A stretch of DNA of 64,000 nt from an uncultured Granulosicoccaceae bacterium (GCA_937965695.1 CALCKW010000028.1:1-64000), one strand, 5' to 3'; counted from the first letter of the stretch, positions 18,907 through 29,893 are shown. Made by a program: numbers and translations. Notes: generated by a model from the sequence alone, not told the origin.

Positions 18907-18926
18907 TACTGTCTATGGAAACAGTA
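18907..18926 (-). promoter_or_regulatory. LexA (SOS) box of recN
   Basis: CTGT, eight bases, ACAG (18909-18924), flanked by TA on both sides, exactly fits the gammaproteobacterial LexA consensus. On the minus strand a TATACT -10 element overlaps it, so LexA would block RNA polymerase. It lies 13 bases upstream of the recN start codon. Confidence 0.88.
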
Positions 18927-19006
18927 TATCAGTTTTTTTTGCATTTGCCAGTGACATGCCTATGTGTCTCAGATATCACCTTGAATCAGGGACGAGGGCG
19001 GCACAC

Positions 19007-19034
19007 TACAATCGGGAGCATACAATCGGGAGCA
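19007..19034. repeat. Perfect 14-bp tandem duplication
   Basis: Two abutting identical copies of TACAATCGGGAGCA lie in the 430-base gap between nadK and recN, about 80 bases upstream of the recN LexA box. The repeat looks like a recent slippage or duplication event. No gene is disturbed. Confidence 0.8.
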
Positions 19035-19209
19035 TAATGAGTCATCTTGAATAATTCGCTTCAGTCAAGGCAGCCTCGAAAAGGCGCCACACGGTAGGCG
19101 CAAGATATAACGTGCTGTTTGGCCAGTGAGATAAGGCGGCGGGCGAGGTCTTGTTGTTATTTCTAAATCGACGGCGTGAGCACGACTACTTCAGAGATTC
19201 TCTGGATCA

Positions 19210-19249
19210 CCTAAAAATAGACAGCTTTGTCTCTCTAAATATTTTTAGG
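19210..19249. repeat. AT-rich inverted repeat downstream of nadK
   Basis: Arms of 10 bp (CCTAAAAATA with TATTTTTAGG) surround a spacer that itself holds a GACA/TGTC hairpin. It lies about 80 bases after the nadK stop on the minus strand and could form the 3' end of that transcript. Nothing else is seen in 19035-19325. Confidence 0.5.
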
Positions 19250-19325
19250 TTTTTAAGATGAATTCCGCGGAATATTTTGGGCAGAATTAACGGCACATGC
19301 TTACTGAATCGGCGCGTGACGGGTA

Positions 19326-20186
19326 CTAACGCCAATTTAATTTCGCGCGCAAAATCTCGTAGTAATCGTAGTCGACGGGATGCAGCAGGTTTATGTGTTT
19401 GTCTGTCTGGCGCACGCGGATTATGTCGTCGCTGCGAATGGTGTGGTAGATCTGTCCATCACAGACAACCTGTGCGTCGGCATCGTCTTTATCGCAGATG
19501 ACAATTTCTATCCGGCTGTCATCTGAGACAACAATGGGTCGGCTGCTCAGCGTGTGCGGACAGATAGGTTGCAAGATGATGCTCTGCAAGCTTGGGTTGA
19601 CGATCGGCCCGCCGTTAGACAACGAATACGCCGTTGAACCGGATGGCGTTGAAGCGATAATGCCATCGGCACGTTGATGATTGACGAAGGAGCCGTCAAT
19701 ATAGACTTCGAAGTCGATGATGCGCAGCATCTCCGTGTTGCGCACGACCATGTCGTTAAAAGCACTGTTACTAAAGACGATTTCCCCGTCTCGCTCTACT
19801 TCTACCTGTAACATCAAGCGTTCATCGCTGACAAATTTGCCTTCGACGATACAATCCAGTTGGTGCAAATTTTCGCTGGGGCAAACATCGGTCAAAAAGC
19901 CTAGTCGGCCGCGATTAACACCGATTAAGGGTACTTCAAAGTTGACCAGTGAGCGCGCCGCATGCAGCAGCGTGCCGTCTCCGCCAACGACAATGGCAAG
20001 ATCGCATTGCTCACCAATAGTGTCGATATCCACCGTTTCGCCGTCGTCGATCATGGCCTTGGTGCTGTGATCTAGCAAGACGTTGGTTTGCTTACGAGCG
20101 AGTAGGTTGCGAATGTCTCTGAGGGTGTCGTGAACTGAGTTGTCTTTGTGGCGAACGACTAGCCCGATGTTTTTAAACTGTGTCAT
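19326..20186 (-). CDS. nadK: NAD kinase
   Basis: NAD kinase phosphorylates NAD to NADP. The motifs GGDGTLL and NRGRLGFLTD, the NDMVVRN segment, and the substrate loop DGIIASTPSGSTAYSLSNGGP are all present. The ATG at 20186 gives MTQFKNIGLVVRH, the family N-terminus; an upstream codon at 20237 is unlikely. The nadK-recN-bamE order on one strand matches E. coli, except that a long gap separates nadK from recN. Confidence 0.97.
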   Translation of the reverse strand: MTQFKNIGLVVRHKDNSVHDTLRDIRNLLARKQTNVLLDHSTKAMIDDGETVDIDTIGEQCDLAIVVGGDGTLLHAARSLVNFEVPLIGVNRGRLGFLTDVCPSENLHQLDCIVEGKFVSDERLMLQVEVERDGEIVFSNSAFNDMVVRNTEMLRIIDFEVYIDGSFVNHQRADGIIASTPSGSTAYSLSNGGPIVNPSLQSIILQPICPHTLSSRPIVVSDDSRIEIVICDKDDADAQVVCDGQIYHTIRSDDIIRVRQTDKHINLLHPVDYDYYEILRAKLNWR

Positions 20187-20353
20187 AGGCGCTAACTTAG
20201 CACGATGTGATCCAGTTCCGCCACGCGAATGTGGCAATTAGCCGGAACTTTGTTCAGCTCTATATGCAGTTAAATCATCCACTTGCGTGAATTCTAATTT
20301 TATTTCAGAGCGCTCGAGTTTTCACGGCTCTGATTGCCTTAGCCGTTTATTTG

Positions 20354-22984
20354 CTAGTCCTTTTTGGCCAGTGCAGCCAATTTGTATAAGTGGTCCAGCG
20401 CTGCTCTCGGACTGACTTCGTTTGGGTCCAAGGTATCCATGTACTCGTGCAGCGCACCTCGAATTGGGGCATCGAACAAGCCCATCTGAGGTGAAGGAAC
20501 GGGTGTCACTGCGCTCTCTGACTCTTCCACTGTCGGGGTATTTTTCTCTAGCTCGGCCAGTTTATTTCGTGCTTGTTGCAACACTGACTCCGGTAGGCCA
20601 GCCAACTTGGCGACTTGTAGCCCGTAACTTTTGTTGGCCGCTCCCGCTTTAACTGCATGCATAAAAACGATTTTCTGCCCGTGCTCAACCGCATCAAGGT
20701 GCACATTGACAACAGCTTCGAGCTGATCAGCTAAAGCCGTCAATTCAAAGTAGTGGGTGGCGAAGAGCGTGAAGGCGCGATTCTCTCCCGCCAGTTGCTG
20801 CGCGCAAGCCCACGCTAGCGATAAGCCATCATACGTGCTGGTTCCGCGACCAATTTCATCCATCAACACTAGGCTGTTTTCTGTGGCGTTGTGCAAAATG
20901 TTGGCGGCCTCGGTCATCTCCACCATAAAAGTAGAGCGTCCGGACGCTAGATCATCCGCCGCTCCGATTCGGGTGAAAATACGATCGATTGGACCCAGCT
21001 CTGCACCTTGGGCGGGTACATAACTGCCAGCGTGCGCCAAGACAGCGATCAAGGCAGCTTGGCGCATATACGTTGATTTTCCGCCCATGTTTGGTCCGGT
21101 GATCACCAACATGCGTTGCTTGGGGTCCAGCTGTAAGTCATTGGCGACGAAGGGGTCGTCGATTAATTGTTCAACGACTGGGTGTCGTCCTGCGTCGATG
21201 CGCAAACCGGGGCTGCTGCTGAATTGCGGGCGATGCCACGCCAATGTATGGGCTCTCTCGGCTAAACATGCATCGACATCGAGCTGCGCCACCGCGTGGC
21301 CGTAACTCTGTAGTGCTCCAATGCTGTCATTCAGCGTATCGAGCAGTTCGTCGTAGAGCTCTCGCTCGCGAGACAGTGCCCGCTCGCGAGCACTGAAGAC
21401 TTTATCTTCGTAGCCTTTGAGTTCCTCAGTAATGTAGCGTTCGGCATTTTTTAATGTTTGACGGCGGGTATAGTGTTCTGGCGCTTGTGCAGCTTGGCCC
21501 TTGCTTATCTCGATAAAATAACCGTGAACCTTGTTGAAACCCACCTTTAATGTTTTGATCCCGCTGGCTTCGCGTTCGCGCATCTCCAAGTCAGATAAAA
21601 AACTTAAGCTGTTGCTCTGTAGATTGCGTAGCTCGTCCAGCTCAGAGTCGAAACCTTCGGCAATGACTCCGCCGTCACGCGCAAGCACCGGTGGTTCATC
21701 GTCGACGGCTCGTGTTAGTAAGTCGTGTAGTTCATGGTGTTGACCCAGTTGGTCGAGCATCTCTCCAAAAGCCGAAGACGTGGTGTCGAGCTTGCATAAA
21801 TCTCTCAGCATCGGATTGCGCGCAATGCTTTGGCGCAGTCCCAGCAAATCTCGCGGGCGTGCACTGCGAAGGGCAACTCGTGCGCAAATACGTTCAATAT
21901 CTGCGCAGCCTTTTAGGGTGTCACGTAGTTCTTCAAATTGATGTGCGTCGATCAGCGCCTGTACGCGATCCAGGCGTGTATTTAGCCGGCTATGGTCGCG
22001 CAGCGGGCGATTGAGTCGGCGCCTCAATAGCCGACCACCCATGGCCGTGATACTGGTGTCTACACTGGCTAGTAAGGTGTGTTGGTTGCCGCCGCTGAGG
22101 TTTTGTTCAATTTCTAAATTTCGGCGTGTTGCTTCGTCCAGCACGACACTATCGCTACGGTTTTCTGCTTGAAGACTGTTGATATGGGGCACAGCGCTAC
22201 GCTGGGTGTCGCGAACATATTGCAAGGCTGCGCCCGCTGCTCCAATGGCAACTTGCAGTTGTTCGCAGCCAAAGCCCGTCAGATCGCGTGCACCCAAAAG
22301 CTGGGTGAGTTGTTCACGTGCCGAGTTTGAGTCGAAGTGCCAGGGTGGGCGCATTCGCATATGCTGGTCAAAACCTTGGTAGGTCTGTACAGGTGCGCTT
22401 TCATCACACAGCAGTTCGGCAGGGCGCAATCTGGCCAACTCACCGCGCAGCGCCATTTCACCTTGAACCTCTTGCAGGGCAAACCTGCCAGCAGCCAGAT
22501 CCAGTGACGCAATGCCAAAGTGGTCTCCCTGTTGCGCGACAGAAACCAATAGGCTCTCAGCGCGCTCAGGCAGCAACGCTTCGTCGGTTACGGTGCCAGG
22601 TGTCAGCACGCGCACAACTTTACGTTCTACCGGGCCTTTGGCCAAGGCGGGGTCACCGACCTGTTCGGCGATCGCCACGGATTCTCCCGCTTGCAACAGG
22701 CGGCCCAGATACCCTTCGACCGCATGGTAGGGAACACCTGCCATCGGAATGGGTTGGCCATTGTGGGTGCCACGGTGGGTCTGTGTGATATCTAATAACA
22801 ATGCTGCGCGCGTGGCATCGTCGAAAAATAATTCGTAGAAGTCGCCCATGCGATAGAACAAAAGCATCTGTGGAAACTCTGCTTTGATGCCTAAATATTG
22901 TTGCATCATCGGCGTCGTTTTAGAGGCGACTGCAGAGCTGGTGTTGAGCGTATCGGCGGACATGAGTGGCGTGTTTCGTCGCAT
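20354..22984 (-). CDS. mutS: DNA mismatch repair protein MutS
   Basis: MutS recognises mismatches as the first step of repair. The N-terminal mismatch-binding domain carries the [15 protein letters not shown] signature with the Phe-x-Glu wedge. The connector, lever and clamp follow. The ATPase has Walker [14 protein letters not shown] (about residue 625), [14 protein letters not shown] and [13 protein letters not shown]. The C-terminus ends in the tetramerisation region. The start is ambiguous between 22984 and the ATG at 22963; neither has a clear ribosome site. It stands divergent from pncC-recA, the classical order. Confidence 0.97.
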   Translation of the reverse strand: MRRNTPLMSADTLNTSSAVASKTTPMMQQYLGIKAEFPQMLLFYRMGDFYELFFDDATRAALLLDITQTHRGTHNGQPIPMAGVPYHAVEGYLGRLLQAGESVAIAEQVGDPALAKGPVERKVVRVLTPGTVTDEALLPERAESLLVSVAQQGDHFGIASLDLAAGRFALQEVQGEMALRGELARLRPAELLCDESAPVQTYQGFDQHMRMRPPWHFDSNSAREQLTQLLGARDLTGFGCEQLQVAIGAAGAALQYVRDTQRSAVPHINSLQAENRSDSVVLDEATRRNLEIEQNLSGGNQHTLLASVDTSITAMGGRLLRRRLNRPLRDHSRLNTRLDRVQALIDAHQFEELRDTLKGCADIERICARVALRSARPRDLLGLRQSIARNPMLRDLCKLDTTSSAFGEMLDQLGQHHELHDLLTRAVDDEPPVLARDGGVIAEGFDSELDELRNLQSNSLSFLSDLEMREREASGIKTLKVGFNKVHGYFIEISKGQAAQAPEHYTRRQTLKNAERYITEELKGYEDKVFSARERALSRERELYDELLDTLNDSIGALQSYGHAVAQLDVDACLAERAHTLAWHRPQFSSSPGLRIDAGRHPVVEQLIDDPFVANDLQLDPKQRMLVITGPNMGGKSTYMRQAALIAVLAHAGSYVPAQGAELGPIDRIFTRIGAADDLASGRSTFMVEMTEAANILHNATENSLVLMDEIGRGTSTYDGLSLAWACAQQLAGENRAFTLFATHYFELTALADQLEAVVNVHLDAVEHGQKIVFMHAVKAGAANKSYGLQVAKLAGLPESVLQQARNKLAELEKNTPTVEESESAVTPVPSPQMGLFDAPIRGALHEYMDTLDPNEVSPRAALDHLYKLAALAKKD

Positions 22985-23197
22985 TTGTAATGAGTGGTTC
23001 AGGGTAACAAAGCCGCAAGACTCTAGCTACAGGTCAGAATTCATGATGACTGTTGGCACAGTGCAAAGTTGTTTGATTCCGGCAGAAATTCTAAAGCCGC
23101 AAGCAGTTTGGGGTCACGTATTAACTAATTTGCCATTCCGAAAGATGGGATCTTGAGAATCTACGATGCTTGTCTGGCTTCTGGCATAATTAATCCT

Positions 23198-23686
23198 ATG
23201 AACAGCGACATCAATGACACCGTGCAATCACTTGCATCATTATTAAAGTCGAGACGTTTTTTACTGGGTACGGCTGAGTCTTGTACCGGTGGAGGCGTCG
23301 CACATGCTTGTACCGAGCTTACCGGTAGCTCAGATTGGTTTATTGGAGGATTTGTCAGCTACTCCAATGCAGCAAAAACCCGTATGTTGGGCGTTTCTGC
23401 TGAGCTCATCCAGAATCATGGCGCTGTTAGCGAGCCTGTCGTCAGAGCGATGGCTGAAGGTGTGCTAACGCACAGTGAAGCGAGTTTGTCCGTGTCGATA
23501 ACGGGGGTGGCGGGGCCAGGCGGCGGTTCGGTTGAAAAACCTGTTGGCACCGTTTGGTTTGGTTGGGCTTTGCATGGTCGAGCTACTATCAGCGAAAAAA
23601 TGCGCTTTTCCGGCGACCGTGCTTCAGTTCGCGAACAAGCTATTGAGCATGCGTTACATGGATTGATCGCCGTTCTAACAAAATAG
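23198..23686 (+). CDS. pncC: Nicotinamide-nucleotide amidase (CinA C-terminal domain protein)
   Basis: The enzyme deamidates nicotinamide mononucleotide in pyridine-nucleotide salvage. GTAESCTGGGVAHACTE, GGFVSYSNAAKTRMLGV, and SITGVAGPGGGSVEKPVGTVW are the CinA hallmarks. It lacks the N-terminal MoaB-like domain, as in E. coli PncC (YgaD). The ATG at 23198 gives a 162-residue protein; the frame is open to a TTG at 23153. It lies immediately upstream of recA, as in E. coli and pseudomonads. Confidence 0.94.
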   Translation: MNSDINDTVQSLASLLKSRRFLLGTAESCTGGGVAHACTELTGSSDWFIGGFVSYSNAAKTRMLGVSAELIQNHGAVSEPVVRAMAEGVLTHSEASLSVSITGVAGPGGGSVEKPVGTVWFGWALHGRATISEKMRFSGDRASVREQAIEHALHGLIAVLTK

Positions 23687-23690
23687 AAAA

Positions 23691-23710
23691 TACTGTATAT
23701 TTATACTGGT
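23691..23710 (+). promoter_or_regulatory. LexA (SOS) box of recA
   Basis: TACTGT, then ATATTTAT, then ACTG: the LexA consensus with one deviation (ACTG for ACAG). A TATACT -10 element (23702-23707) overlaps it. It lies about 90 bases upstream of the recA start, leaving a leader of roughly 85 bases. Confidence 0.75.
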
Positions 23711-23800
23711 ATTTTGAACAGGCTTTGTGGGATACTCCACAACTGGAAGCACGGTGGTCCATTTGGACTGCCTTCACACAGTATCGTTGGGAGATCTCCT

Positions 23801-24850
23801 GTGGATGACAACCGTAAAAAGGCGCTAGCCGCCGCCCTTGGTCAAATAGAAAAGCAATTCGGCAAAGGCGCTGTCATGCGCATGGGCGATGGGAACATTG
23901 GCCAAAACATTGAAGCTATCTCTACGGGCTCCTTGGCCGTTGATATTGCTTTGGGTATTGGTGGTTTGCCTAAAGGGCGTGTCTGTGAAATCTACGGCCC
24001 CGAGTCCTCTGGTAAAACAACCATGACTTTGCAAGCCATTGCCGAGTGCCAAAAGAACGGTGGCACCGCTGCCTTTGTCGATGCTGAGCATGCGTTAGAC
24101 CCCGGCTATGCAAAGAAATTGGGTGTCGATATAGACAACCTACTCATCTCTCAACCTGACACCGGCGACCAAGCTCTCGAGATCGTCGACATGCTGGTGC
24201 GGTCAGGTGCAGTTGATCTTGTCGTTGTCGATTCGGTTGCCGCGTTGACACCAAAGGCTGAGATAGAAGGAGACATGGGCGACTCGCACATGGGTCTGCA
24301 TGCACGTTTAATGTCTCAGGCGCTGCGAAAGCTAACCGCCAATATCAAGCGTTCAAACACCTTGGTGATCTTTATCAACCAAATCCGCATGAAAATCGGC
24401 GTGATGTTTGGTAGTCCTGAGACCACCACCGGTGGTAACGCGTTGAAATTCTATGCATCAGTTCGCTTGGATATCCGTCGTATTGGCGCGATAAAAAGAG
24501 GCGATGAGATAGTTGGTAACGAGACTCGGGTGAAGGTGGTCAAAAACAAAATGGCGCCACCGTTCCGGCAGGCCGAATTTGAAATTCTGTACGGCGAGGG
24601 CAGCTCACGCGAAGGTGAGCTCATCACGCTGGGCGTTGCCAACGGATTGATCGACAAGGCAGGTGCTTGGTATAGCTATAACGGTGATCGCATCGGGCAA
24701 GGCAAAGAAAACGTCCGCACGTACATGAAAGAAAACCCTGAAATGGCTGACGAAATAGACAAACTGCTACGTGCCAAGCTGTTGGTCAACCCCAATGCTG
24801 ACGCTGAAGTAGAAGATACTCAAGACGACGCTGTGGAAGAGACAGAATAA
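23801..24850 (+). CDS. recA: Recombinase RecA
   Basis: RecA forms filaments on single-stranded DNA, exchanges strands, and activates LexA self-cleavage. Walker A GPESSGKT is at residues 66-73, as in E. coli. [11 protein letters not shown], the loop-2 region [14 protein letters not shown], and the acidic tail [16 protein letters not shown] are present. The GTG at 23801 has GGGAG seven bases upstream and gives the normal 349 residues; open frame upstream to 23714 is not family-like. A LexA box lies before it and recX follows after a hairpin. Confidence 0.98.
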   Translation: MDDNRKKALAAALGQIEKQFGKGAVMRMGDGNIGQNIEAISTGSLAVDIALGIGGLPKGRVCEIYGPESSGKTTMTLQAIAECQKNGGTAAFVDAEHALDPGYAKKLGVDIDNLLISQPDTGDQALEIVDMLVRSGAVDLVVVDSVAALTPKAEIEGDMGDSHMGLHARLMSQALRKLTANIKRSNTLVIFINQIRMKIGVMFGSPETTTGGNALKFYASVRLDIRRIGAIKRGDEIVGNETRVKVVKNKMAPPFRQAEFEILYGEGSSREGELITLGVANGLIDKAGAWYSYNGDRIGQGKENVRTYMKENPEMADEIDKLLRAKLLVNPNADAEVEDTQDDAVEETE

Positions 24851-24879
24851 TCGACGTTATCGTTAGATGTATTTTTGAC

Positions 24880-24904
24880 CGCGCGGCTGCGCTTATGCCG
24901 CGCG
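24880..24904 (+). terminator. Hairpin between recA and recX
   Basis: A perfect 8-bp GC stem (CGCGCGGC with GCCGCGCG) and a 9-base loop lie 30 bases after the recA stop, followed by CTGTTT. In E. coli recX is expressed by partial read-through of a terminator after recA; the same arrangement is inferred here. Confidence 0.6.
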
Positions 24905-24951
24905 CTGTTTCAACGTGTTTGCTTGAGGCAATCAGGTAGGAACAAACCCCT

Positions 24952-25488
24952 ATGGCTCCTAATTCTGAAGTTGAGTTTGACGATGCCAAGGCGGATGACG
25001 CATCTGTACCGTCCCGCAAAGAATTACCCCCTGAGAAACTCGCAGAACACAAAGCCATTGATCTTTTGTCGCGACGCGAGCATACCCGCGCAGAGTTAGA
25101 AACTAAACTCAGCAAACGAGATTTCTCCGCTGAGGCGATAGAGATAGCGATCGATATTTTAGTGGCGCGAGGCTGGCAAAGTGATGAGCGCTTTGCCGAG
25201 CTCTTTATAGAGCAGCGTGCAAATCGTGGCAAAGGGCCTCGTATGGTTCGACACGAGTTGGCCAAGCGAGGTGTCAGCTCGTCGCTTGCGGCAATCGCAT
25301 TGGAAAATACTGAGGTTGATTGGCAGGAAATAGCCAATAGCTCTATCGCTAAAAAATTCAGAGTAGGTGACGACTACGTCAAGATGAGGCGTTTCATGGA
25401 GCAACGCGGTTTTGATGCATCACAGGCGCGCAAAGCCATTCAACTATTACAGCAACCCGAAGCCGACGGCTTTTCCTTCGAAGAATGA
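24952..25488 (+). CDS. recX: Regulatory protein RecX
   Basis: RecX binds and caps RecA filaments. The family segments AIDLLSRREHTRAELETKL, GWQSDERFAE and NRGKGPRMVRHELAKRGV are clear, and the second and third helical repeats follow to about residue 165. The N-terminal 35 residues are acidic and unrelated to other RecX proteins, which makes it longer (178 residues) than E. coli RecX (166). The ATG is preceded by a GTAGGA site about 11 bases upstream. It lies 101 bases after recA. Confidence 0.93.
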   Translation: MAPNSEVEFDDAKADDASVPSRKELPPEKLAEHKAIDLLSRREHTRAELETKLSKRDFSAEAIEIAIDILVARGWQSDERFAELFIEQRANRGKGPRMVRHELAKRGVSSSLAAIALENTEVDWQEIANSSIAKKFRVGDDYVKMRRFMEQRGFDASQARKAIQLLQQPEADGFSFEE

Positions 25489-25694
25489 CCCTGTTTTTTG
25501 CCTCTTCCCAATGACCTCGTTCCATCCTCATGAGTTTCATGCGCTTAAGAGACATCATCGATTTCAATATTAATCGACATTCAAAAGGCGCCATTTCGTT
25601 TGTGCCTGATCTATACATCAGCGTGGTAGAGCATCTTTCCCACCGTTAAACGGTGTTCTAAGCAGCTTTATTCCAACAAATTGAACACACTTCG

Positions 25695-25757
25695 CCTGAA
25701 ATCAGTGATAATTCAGGGTTTCGCCTTTTGCCCGTAAAGCGATGCTTTCAAGACGGG
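25695..25757 (+). promoter_or_regulatory. Two hairpins in the alaS leader
   Basis: The first hairpin is CCTGAA/TTCAGG (25695-25700 with 25712-25717). The second is CCCGT/ACGGG (25731-25735 with 25753-25757) with an inner AAAGC/GCTTT helix. They lie 45 to 105 bases before the alaS ATG. E. coli AlaRS represses its own gene through a palindrome near the promoter; a similar role is only inferred. A third small hairpin (CACCG/CGGTG) is at 25641-25655. Confidence 0.35.
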
Positions 25758-25801
25758 TGAGCAGCTGACAATTAAACACTGATAAATTGGAATCCAAAAT
25801 C

Positions 25802-28408
25802 ATGACGATGCTGACGACCTCAGATATTCGCCGCGAATTTTTGCAATATTTCGAACAGCGCGGACACCAGATTGTGACCTCGAGCCCACTGGTGCCTGGC
25901 AACGATCCGACACTCTTGTTCACCAATGCTGGAATGGTGCAGTTTAAAGAGATGTTTCTGGGTCAGGAAACCCGCAGCTACAATAAAGCCACATCATCGC
26001 AGCGCTGTGTGCGAGCAGGTGGAAAGCATAATGATTTGGACAACGTAGGTTATACCGCGAGGCATCACACCTTCTTTGAAATGCTCGGCAATTTTAGCTT
26101 TGGAGATTATTTCAAAGAGCAGGCCATAGCCTACGCTTGGGAGTTTTTAACTGATGTACTAAAGCTGCCAAAAGAGAAACTGTGGGTCACCGTCTTTGAA
26201 GAAGACGATGAGGCTTTTGAAATTTGGGCCAAAAAAGTCGGTGTACCTGAAGATCGCATCGCACGGATAGGCGCTAAAGACAATTTCTGGCAGATGGGTG
26301 ATACAGGTCCTTGTGGTCCTTGTTCCGAAATTTTCTTTGACCACGGTCCGGATGTCTGGGGTGGACCACCGGGAACACTAGAGGAAGACGGCGATCGCTA
26401 TATCGAGATCTGGAATTTGGTCTTTATGCAGTACGATCGTTCGGCAGATGGCACCTTGAATCCGCTGCCAAAACCTTCAGTTGATACGGGCATGGGTCTT
26501 GAGCGCATCGCTGCTGTGATGCAGCACGTTCATTCCAACTATGAGATCGACCTTTTTCAAAAATTGCTCGCCGCGGCTTCAGACGTCACCAATAACAAAG
26601 ACATGGGTAATGCCTCTTTGAAGGTCGTTGCCGATCACATTCGCTCCTGTGCCTTTATGATTGTTGACGGCGTTGTGCCGAGTAATGAAGGGCGAGGGTA
26701 TGTGTTGCGTCGAATTATTCGTCGCGCCGTTCGCCACGGATACAACTTGGGGCAGTCGCAGCCTTTCTTTCACAAAATGGTCGCGCCTTTGACTGATCTC
26801 ATGGGTGATGCTTATCCGGAGCTGCGTCGTCATCAAGAGCGAGTGACAAGTCTTTTGGCGCAAGAAGAAGCTCGCTTTGCTGAGACTTTGGACAAGGGCA
26901 TGAAAGTGTTTGAGACGGAGCTCGCCGGCTTAAGTGGAGACACTGTTCCTGGGGATCTGTTGTTCAAACTCTATGATACCTACGGTTTTCCACTGGACTT
27001 AACGGCCGATATAGCACGCGAGCGCAGCTTGCGTGTAGATGAAGCTGGGTTTGAAGTGGCGATGGAAGCTCAACGCGAACGAGCCCGAGCTGCCAGCAAT
27101 TTCGCAGGCTCTCAAAGCAAGCGCATTCAAATGGATGACGCGACAAAATTTGTTGGCTACACCCAAAGCGAATGTGACGGTGTGGTCACCGCACTTTTCC
27201 AAGATGGAGAGCCCTTACAAACGCTTGGAACGGGAGAAGAAGGTCAGTTGGTCACCGACGTTACCGCTTTTTACGGCGAGTCTGGTGGCCAAGTTGGAGA
27301 TAGGGGTCAGTGGCTTGGGGATGGCCTTTTGGTCGATGTTCTCGATACCCAAAAATCTGGTCAAGCATTTGTTCATCTCGTGAAAGTGACAAAGGGTAGT
27401 GTCAATGTAGGTGATAAATTGCGGGGGGAAGTTGCTGGTGCAAGGCGCGCGAAGACAGTTGCTAATCATTCAGCGACGCATCTTCTGCATGAAGCACTCA
27501 GGCGTACGCTGGGCGAGCATGTACAGCAAAAAGGGTCATTGGTGACCCCTGATCATTTGCGATTTGATTTTGCGCACGATCACCCAGTGAATTTGGATCA
27601 GAGAGTTGAAGTCGAGGCATGGGTCAACGAGCAAATACGAGCGAACCATGTGGCTAATATCCGCGAGATGTCGATGGACGACGCAAAAGAAACCGGCGCG
27701 ACCATGCTTTTTGGCGAAAAATACGGTGAACGCGTTCGCGTTGTGACGCTGGGTCCTGATTCTGTCGAGCTTTGTGGTGGCACCCATGTGGGTGCTACTG
27801 GCGATATCGGCTTTTTTAAGCTGACAGACGAGGGTAGTGTCGCCACTGGTGTTCGTCGGATCGAAGCAGTGACTGGCCAAAGTGCTGTCGCTAAAGTCGC
27901 AGAATTAGAAGCGGCAGCAGCCAGTGTTGCACGCCGCCTCAACACCTCCGTGGATGGAATGCCTAGTCGCGTTGACGCACTGGTAGAACGCACGCGAGAG
28001 CTTGAGCGCAGCATCGATCAGCTCAAAGCCAAGGCTGCCGCGGCAGCTGGCCATAGCCTGACAGACAATGCTGTGGAAATTGGCGATGTGAAAGTACTGG
28101 CCACTAAGTTGGACAGTGGCGACGCAAAACAATTGCGAGAAACAGTTGATCAAATTAAAAACAAACTTGGGCAGTCCATTGTCGTGCTGGCCGTCGATGA
28201 TGGCGGCGTGGCTCGAGTGGTTGCTGGAATCAGCAAACCGCTGTGTGATCGCATCAGTGCAAATAACTTAATCAAGCACCTTGCTTCACAATTAGGTGGG
28301 AAAGGGGGCGGTCGACCAGACTTCGCGCAAGCAGGTGGTGATTCAGCTCACTTGGACGCGGCTGTTGCATCTGTCGAAGCTTGGGTTGCAGAGCAGCTTG
28401 GGGCCTGA
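25802..28408 (+). CDS. alaS: Alanyl-tRNA synthetase
   Basis: A class II synthetase that charges tRNA-Ala. The N-terminal catalytic core (LYFEQRG-type start [43 protein letters not shown]) is followed by the tRNA-recognition region. The editing domain has the zinc ligands HSATHLLH and CGGTH that remove mischarged serine and glycine. The C-Ala domain closes with [15 protein letters not shown]. The start is taken at the ATG 25802; the ATG at 25808 and a TTG at 25787 are in frame. The recX-alaS-lysC-csrA order is a conserved block. Confidence 0.97.
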   Translation: MTMLTTSDIRREFLQYFEQRGHQIVTSSPLVPGNDPTLLFTNAGMVQFKEMFLGQETRSYNKATSSQRCVRAGGKHNDLDNVGYTARHHTFFEMLGNFSFGDYFKEQAIAYAWEFLTDVLKLPKEKLWVTVFEEDDEAFEIWAKKVGVPEDRIARIGAKDNFWQMGDTGPCGPCSEIFFDHGPDVWGGPPGTLEEDGDRYIEIWNLVFMQYDRSADGTLNPLPKPSVDTGMGLERIAAVMQHVHSNYEIDLFQKLLAAASDVTNNKDMGNASLKVVADHIRSCAFMIVDGVVPSNEGRGYVLRRIIRRAVRHGYNLGQSQPFFHKMVAPLTDLMGDAYPELRRHQERVTSLLAQEEARFAETLDKGMKVFETELAGLSGDTVPGDLLFKLYDTYGFPLDLTADIARERSLRVDEAGFEVAMEAQRERARAASNFAGSQSKRIQMDDATKFVGYTQSECDGVVTALFQDGEPLQTLGTGEEGQLVTDVTAFYGESGGQVGDRGQWLGDGLLVDVLDTQKSGQAFVHLVKVTKGSVNVGDKLRGEVAGARRAKTVANHSATHLLHEALRRTLGEHVQQKGSLVTPDHLRFDFAHDHPVNLDQRVEVEAWVNEQIRANHVANIREMSMDDAKETGATMLFGEKYGERVRVVTLGPDSVELCGGTHVGATGDIGFFKLTDEGSVATGVRRIEAVTGQSAVAKVAELEAAAASVARRLNTSVDGMPSRVDALVERTRELERSIDQLKAKAAAAAGHSLTDNAVEIGDVKVLATKLDSGDAKQLRETVDQIKNKLGQSIVVLAVDDGGVARVVAGISKPLCDRISANNLIKHLASQLGGKGGGRPDFAQAGGDSAHLDAAVASVEAWVAEQLGA

Positions 28409-28470
28409 GTGAGATCTGTCGAAGGTCGCTTCGCAAGGTTCCTTGATACATATTTTTAAGAGAAAGAGTA

Positions 28471-29703
28471 ATGAGCTTTTTGGTTCAAAAATTTGGTGGC
28501 ACATCTGTCGCCGATCCCGAACGCATAGAGAATGTAGCCCGCCTTGTCGGCAATGCTAAAGACAAGGGCCACGACGTTGTGGTTGTCGTGTCTGCCATGT
28601 CCGGGGAGACTAATCGCTTGCTCGGTTTGGCAGGAGAGATCAGTGGTAACCCGAGCAAGCGAGAAATGGATGTTCTGGTATCCACCGGAGAACAAGTCAC
28701 CATTGCGCTTTTGTGTATAGCGCTGCATAAACATGGCTATAAAGCTCGTTCCTATACCGGCGCGCAAGTAAAAATTTTGACCGATGATGCACACGGTAAG
28801 GCGCGTATTCAGCACATTGACGATAAACCTATTCGCTCCGATCTTGATGCCGGCAATGTGGTTGTTGTTGCTGGTTTTCAAGGTGTGAACGAGCATGGGG
28901 AGATAACCACATTGGGTCGCGGTGGTTCTGATACTTCCGCCGTGGCATTGGCAGCGGCGCTAACAGCGGATGAATGCCAAATTTTTACGGATGTGGATGG
29001 TGTTTACACCACAGACCCGAGAGTAGAGCCCAAAGCAAGACGGTTAGATAAAATCACCTTTGAAGAAATGCTGGAAATGGCGTCTTTGGGTTCAAAAGTT
29101 TTACAAACACGGTCTGTCGAATTTGCAGGTAAATACAATGTGCCGCTGAGGGTGTTGTCTTCCTTTGCACCCGGTGAAGGCACGTTAATCAGTTACGATA
29201 ATGAGGAGCAGGATATGGAAAACGCGTTGGTCTCAGGTATCGCGTTCGCTCGTGATGAAGCACAACTAAAAATCACCGGCGTGCCAGATCAGCCAGGCGT
29301 TGCTGCACGTATCTTGGGGCCTATAGCCGATGCGAATATCGAGGTCGATATGATCATCCAAAACACCGGCGCCAATAATTGCACAGATTTCACTTTTACT
29401 ATCCATCGCTCAGAGTATGATCGTGCGAAGGCGATTCTGATCTCTGAAGCAGAAAAATTGAACGCTAGAGAAGTGCAAGGAGATGACAAGATAGTTAAAG
29501 TCTCGATCGTTGGTGTCGGAATGCGTTCTCATGCTGGAATAGCAAGTAAAATGTTTAAGACACTGGCGGATGAAGCGATCAATATCTTGCTGATCGCTAC
29601 CTCAGAGATCAAAGTTTCTGTAGTTATTGAAGAAAAGTACTTGGAGTTGGCCGTCAGAAGCCTGCACGAGGCCTTCGGCTTGGCTGCGGATAAGGAAGAA
29701 TAG
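28471..29703 (+). CDS. lysC: Aspartate kinase
   Basis: The first enzyme of the lysine, threonine and methionine branch, phosphorylating aspartate. VQKFGGTSVADPERI opens the kinase domain and GRGGSDTSAVALAAAL binds substrate. Two ACT domains (about residues 265-410) sense lysine and threonine in this monofunctional type. The length (410 residues) matches Pseudomonas aspartokinase. The ATG at 28471 has AAGAGAAAGAG upstream. It lies between alaS and csrA. Confidence 0.97.
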   Translation: MSFLVQKFGGTSVADPERIENVARLVGNAKDKGHDVVVVVSAMSGETNRLLGLAGEISGNPSKREMDVLVSTGEQVTIALLCIALHKHGYKARSYTGAQVKILTDDAHGKARIQHIDDKPIRSDLDAGNVVVVAGFQGVNEHGEITTLGRGGSDTSAVALAAALTADECQIFTDVDGVYTTDPRVEPKARRLDKITFEEMLEMASLGSKVLQTRSVEFAGKYNVPLRVLSSFAPGEGTLISYDNEEQDMENALVSGIAFARDEAQLKITGVPDQPGVAARILGPIADANIEVDMIIQNTGANNCTDFTFTIHRSEYDRAKAILISEAEKLNAREVQGDDKIVKVSIVGVGMRSHAGIASKMFKTLADEAINILLIATSEIKVSVVIEEKYLELAVRSLHEAFGLAADKEE

Positions 29704-29893
29704 TCAATTGTGGCCTACACTGTGAAGTCGCCATTTGGTGCTACTTACTGTGGGCTAGGTTAAAGTTTAGTAACTTTTTCCCGACAACAGCAAGACCGCG
29801 TTAGTTTTTTGATAGGCAGTTTAGAGGCAGCATAAAGCCGAAAAGGCATTACAAATAGCTGCTAGTACAGAGTGATATACGGAGAGAACGGCT

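Noticed and set aside
25610..25670. A tRNA-like fragment (GTGGTAGAGCATC plus a CACCG/CGGTG hairpin) before alaS
   Set aside because: It resembles a D-arm, but there is no acceptor stem, T-arm or CCA. Chance or an old fragment is more likely.
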